Origin: Nostoc linckia NIES-25
Lineage (GTDB): Bacteria > Cyanobacteriota > Cyanobacteriia > Cyanobacteriales > Nostocaceae
Assembly: GCF_002368035.1 (NCBI RefSeq)
Contig: NZ_AP018223.1
Location: forward strand, 1,717,764 to 1,781,763
Length of the DNA stretch: 64,000 nucleotides
Reading direction: 5' to 3'
Shown: positions 61,586 through 64,000 of the stretch, in pieces
How positions within the stretch are numbered: the stretch's first letter is position 1
Layout of the letters: each line of letters starts with the position of its first letter
Made by a program: the position numbers and the translations under genes
The notes under the pieces: model-generated
The model's database searches: none
What the model saw: only the letters and a program-made list of their open reading frames with translations
Told to the model about the DNA's origin: nothing

Positions 61586-61844
61586 TGGAATACATAAACG
61601 AACCGCAAAGGACGCAAAGAGCGCAAAGAAAGAGTAATTTTCAAATAAGCTCTAAATCCGCAAATTACACAAAATTATTCTGTCAGCGCACAGTTATGAG
61701 TATCTTTACTGATTTCTTAGTCGATAAAGCTGAAAGTTTAAAACAGGTGGCGTAAATGGATTACGTTTGCTTGATATTAATAATATTAATTAATGACGTG
61801 AAGCTTTTAAATCTACCAATTTGAAAAAAGAATGCAACAGATGG

Positions 61845-62074
61845 GTAGGGGCACAACATTGTTCATTGGTGTCAACTTAACGTGAAACCCTGATGAAAAG
61901 GTGATGAGCGAGTTCTACTCATTTACCATCAAGATCCGCGTTACCCCACCCCGGCTTTGCTGACGCAAAACCTCCCCTCCCCTTGGTAAGGGGAGGGGTT
62001 GGGGGTGGGGTAAACGGCTGTGGGGCAACAGTTTGAGCTTAAGTTGACACGTATGAACATTGTTGTGCCCTTAC
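61845..62074. mobile_element. Family F element, intact copy 2
   Basis: GTAGGGGCACAACATTGTTCA ... GAACATTGTTGTGCCCTTAC. Same inner GTGTCAACTTAACGTG and CTCCCCTTGG..AAGGGGAGGGG hairpin as 58154. Confidence 0.75.
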
Positions 62075-62134
62075 GAATAATTGATGTGTTGCAAACATTA
62101 TTTGAATTGGTATAAGAATGCCACACATATATGG

Positions 62135-62366
62135 GTAGGGGCGTACAGCTGTACATTGGTGTCAACTTAACGCGAAAGACTAGTCTGATAAGCATTTCAA
62201 AATTTTTCGATGCACTACCTAGATTTTCGATCCCCCCTAACCCCCCGATAAATTGGGGGGAACTAGAGTCTTTTGCCCCCAATTTATCGGGGATTGGGGG
62301 ATCTAAAACCACGGTAAATTGAGTGTTTAAGCTGAAGTTGACACCAATGACAGCTGTACGCCCCTA
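62135..62366. mobile_element. Family F element with a different core
   Basis: GTAGGGGCGTACAGCTGTACATTGGT ... CAATGACAGCTGTACGCCCCTA ends, inner GTGTCAACTTAACGCG, but the core is CCCCCTAACCCCCCGATAAATTGGGG hairpins. So ends are conserved and cores are swapped. Confidence 0.7.
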
Positions 62367-62410
62367 TAGTCGATTATTATGTTGCAAAGATTTTTTGAAT
62401 TGGTATAAGT

Positions 62411-63562
62411 TTAAAACCGTAAAATTTCGCGATCGTAGCCTTCTGGCGTTGGTTCGATTTCCCATACTAAGCCTTCTCCTGGCTCTAGTTCTACATCGAC
62501 ATAAAGCCGATCGCTCGCTTCTGTTGCTGTATCCTCATTATTAATAAAGGGTTGCAAATCTTCGGTTAATAGTCGAAGTTTAAATCCTACTGGAATGGTT
62601 TCATCTGGACTGGCATTTTGCAATTCAAAGCGCCATACATTCTCTGTTAAACTACTCCTAGCAAATACGCGCAACTCGCAGGTATAGCCAGCGATCGCCA
62701 ACTGTCGCGACAATACATTTGATTCTGGGTTTTCTCGACTCCGCACGCCACGAGGAGAGAGTTGCAACCTAGTCATTCCCCAACCAAGTTGTTGGGCTAA
62801 GTTTGATACTCCTGTTTGCAACCATTGTTGAATTGACCACTGTGGCGATAATCCTTGGCGGCGTTCGTACAATTGCTGACGCCAGCCACCATGTGCTAAT
62901 AATGCTCCCCACAGTTCAAAGGGAATGGCTAAACGCGGGAAAACTACTTCAGAATTACCCAAGCGTTCTAGTAAATTTTCTGCCTGTGCTAAAGGTAACT
63001 CTGGTAAAGGTGTCACCGCCGCACGTAAAATTTCCTCCGGACAAAGTTGACGAGTAATCGACAAACCATTAATGTCTTTGATTAAGTCATCTTCATCCAA
63101 ACAATAAGTGCGATCGCCCCCATCATAAACTCCTTTGGTTTTTAATTGACGATGAGTTGTGTATCCCCAAACGCTCGCCCAGCCACCATTAGGATTAACT
63201 TGGACTCCGATATAATAATCAGCAACCCAACTGGGAATATCTACCCATTCCTGCGGTACGCGCAATTCTACTGTGTCAATTGCTGTTGTGGGAATTAATA
63301 CCAATCGTAATCCGTCACAAGCGATCGCACTTCCATTCACAAATTCCCAAAAGCTAGGCAGCGCAGCTATTTTAGTCGAAAGTCTCGCACTTGGAAATTG
63401 TTCCTCCCTCAACCAAGGTAAAAATGCATCTAAGCACATTTGGTTAACAGAGGCTCGCCAGCGTGCGCCGGATGTAGAAAAAGCCGGTGGTTCCTGGGTT
63501 TGAGATGACACGGAAATTTCTAAAGTCAGCTGTTCTGGAATTGGGCATACATCAAAAGTCAT
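62411..63562 (-). CDS. DUF1822 family protein
   Basis: 383 residues from the ATG at 63562, which has GGAG 8 bases upstream and lies 2 bases after the sigma-factor stop, so translation is likely coupled. Starts MTFDVCPIPEQLTLEISVSSQ; contains VNQMCLDAFLPWLREEQ, WEFVNGSAIACDGLRLVLIP and YYIGVQVNPNGGWASVWGYTT. Cytoplasmic, Trp-rich. Function unknown; DUF1822 genes in cyanobacteria commonly adjoin sigma-like genes. A longer start at 63619 is possible but lies inside the sigma gene. Confidence 0.87.
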   Translation of the reverse strand: MTFDVCPIPEQLTLEISVSSQTQEPPAFSTSGARWRASVNQMCLDAFLPWLREEQFPSARLSTKIAALPSFWEFVNGSAIACDGLRLVLIPTTAIDTVELRVPQEWVDIPSWVADYYIGVQVNPNGGWASVWGYTTHRQLKTKGVYDGGDRTYCLDEDDLIKDINGLSITRQLCPEEILRAAVTPLPELPLAQAENLLERLGNSEVVFPRLAIPFELWGALLAHGGWRQQLYERRQGLSPQWSIQQWLQTGVSNLAQQLGWGMTRLQLSPRGVRSRENPESNVLSRQLAIAGYTCELRVFARSSLTENVWRFELQNASPDETIPVGFKLRLLTEDLQPFINNEDTATEASDRLYVDVELEPGEGLVWEIEPTPEGYDREILRF

Positions 63563-63564
63563 TG

Positions 63565-64000
63565 TCAAGACTCCACTGGCGAGGAGAGAATAATAGGGCG
63601 GTAGTGAGCAATCAACCATTCTTCTAGAGAATTGCTCATACCGTCGATTACGTCAGATGTCACAGAAATATGCAGTGTTTTTTGGCTCCACTGCGCTAAT
63701 TCCATTAGTAAAGTCTTTTTGATTTTAGTTAATTGGCGAGAAACTGTATATTGTTTAACTCCTAGCTGTAGGGCAATATCTTGCTGAGTCAATCCTTGCT
63801 TGTAGTAGGTTTGCAGAAGTGCTTGGGCTGCGGCATCTAATTTTTCTAATGCATCGCTTAAAATTCGGTTGATTTCGCTACTTCGCTGTGTTAAATGTTC
63901 TCTTTCTTCTTGAATAATTGCTTCATTTAATACCGATTCTTGAAAATCATTTGTCAGGAGATCGAGCAATTCACCTGTTTCTTGTCCGGGTACGGGGACA
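63565..64000 (-). CDS. Sigma-70 family RNA polymerase sigma factor, C-terminal part (truncated by window)
   Basis: The frame runs off the window edge. Visible ~145 residues include a region 4-like helix-turn-helix: LLQTYYKQGLTQQDIALQLGVKQYTVSRQLTKIKKTLL (DNA-binding, with QQDIALQLGVKQYTVSRQL as the recognition segment). The part after it (HISVTSDVIDGMSNSLEEWL) is unusual for sigma factors. Group 3/ECF-like; may direct transcription of a stress or surface regulon. Stops 2 bases before the DUF1822 ATG. Confidence 0.75.
   Translation of the reverse strand, partial: VPVPGQETGELLDLLTNDFQESVLNEAIIQEEREHLTQRSSEINRILSDALEKLDAAAQALLQTYYKQGLTQQDIALQLGVKQYTVSRQLTKIKKTLLMELAQWSQKTLHISVTSDVIDGMSNSLEEWLIAHYRPIILSSPVES

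Larger units (their letters stand above)
61586..62410. other. Repeat-filled gap before the DUF1822/sigma genes
   Basis: Two family F elements (61845-62074 and 62135-62366) almost fill it, with ACCGCAAAGGACGCAAAG repeats near 61602-61632. No gene seen. Confidence 0.6.

Overview
The window comes from a filamentous, probably heterocyst-forming cyanobacterium (Nostocales type). The reasons are the very frequent HIP1 octamer GCGATCGC, tandem 7-8 base repeats (STRR type) between genes, several families of small palindromic or MITE-like repeats, and gene families common in that group: TIGR03032, DUF2103 beside clpS, KTSC, DUF1822 with a sigma factor, Uma2, RTX-like proteins and huge hybrid histidine kinases. 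No tRNA, rRNA, CRISPR array or transposase gene was recognised.

Layout. 0-10.5 kb: housekeeping and accessory genes (3' part of a PEP-utilising phosphotransferase, folE, a TIGR03032 protein, a KTSC protein, moaE, two unknown proteins, DUF2103, clpS) separated by repeat-rich spacers. 10.7-23 kb: a signalling block made of a 2123-residue soluble HAMP-array hybrid kinase with three receiver domains, a divergent CheB-CheR-PAS-kinase-receiver fusion, and a stand-alone receiver. 23-28.5 kb: sugar metabolism (class I aldolase, an NtdB-like HAD phosphatase, a GH31 glucosidase).

29-55 kb is the most distinctive part, a carbohydrate and surface-modification island. On the minus strand from 47.35 down to 29.3 kb lie two sucrose-phosphatase-like HAD proteins, a GT-A glycosyltransferase, a GH13 hydrolase, an atypical transketolase, GmhB, a GT61 glycosyltransferase, an SGNH-like membrane protein, an MBOAT acyltransferase, an unknown protein, an AMP-forming ligase, an acyl carrier protein, an epimerase, YjbQ, a DegT aminotransferase, a sugar isomerase and an SDR. 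Divergently, on the plus strand, are GmhA, an HldE with its two domains in reversed order, and another epimerase. A kinase-like protein, a Nudix hydrolase and a MATE exporter follow on the minus strand. My reading is that transketolase, GmhA, HldE and GmhB could make a nucleotide-activated heptose, the glycosyltransferases and HAD phosphatases build a heptose-containing saccharide, and the ligase/carrier/MBOAT/SGNH set (functionally parallel to DltA/C/B/D) adds an acyl or aminoacyl group to an extracytoplasmic glycan. The parts are seen in the sequence; the joint pathway is inference.

56-61.6 kb encodes exported-type proteins: two RTX-like calcium-binding proteins sharing an identical 17-base upstream element, a protein with two PPC-like domains, and a parvulin-type isomerase. 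The window ends with a DUF1822 gene coupled to a sigma factor that runs off the edge.

Mobile-element history is readable. One 146-base element is inserted with an 8-base target duplication inside another repeat, a second MITE family shows 5-base duplications at both copies, a third family has landed inside a transcription terminator hairpin and directly upstream of clpS, and an STRR has become a protein linker in the giant kinase.
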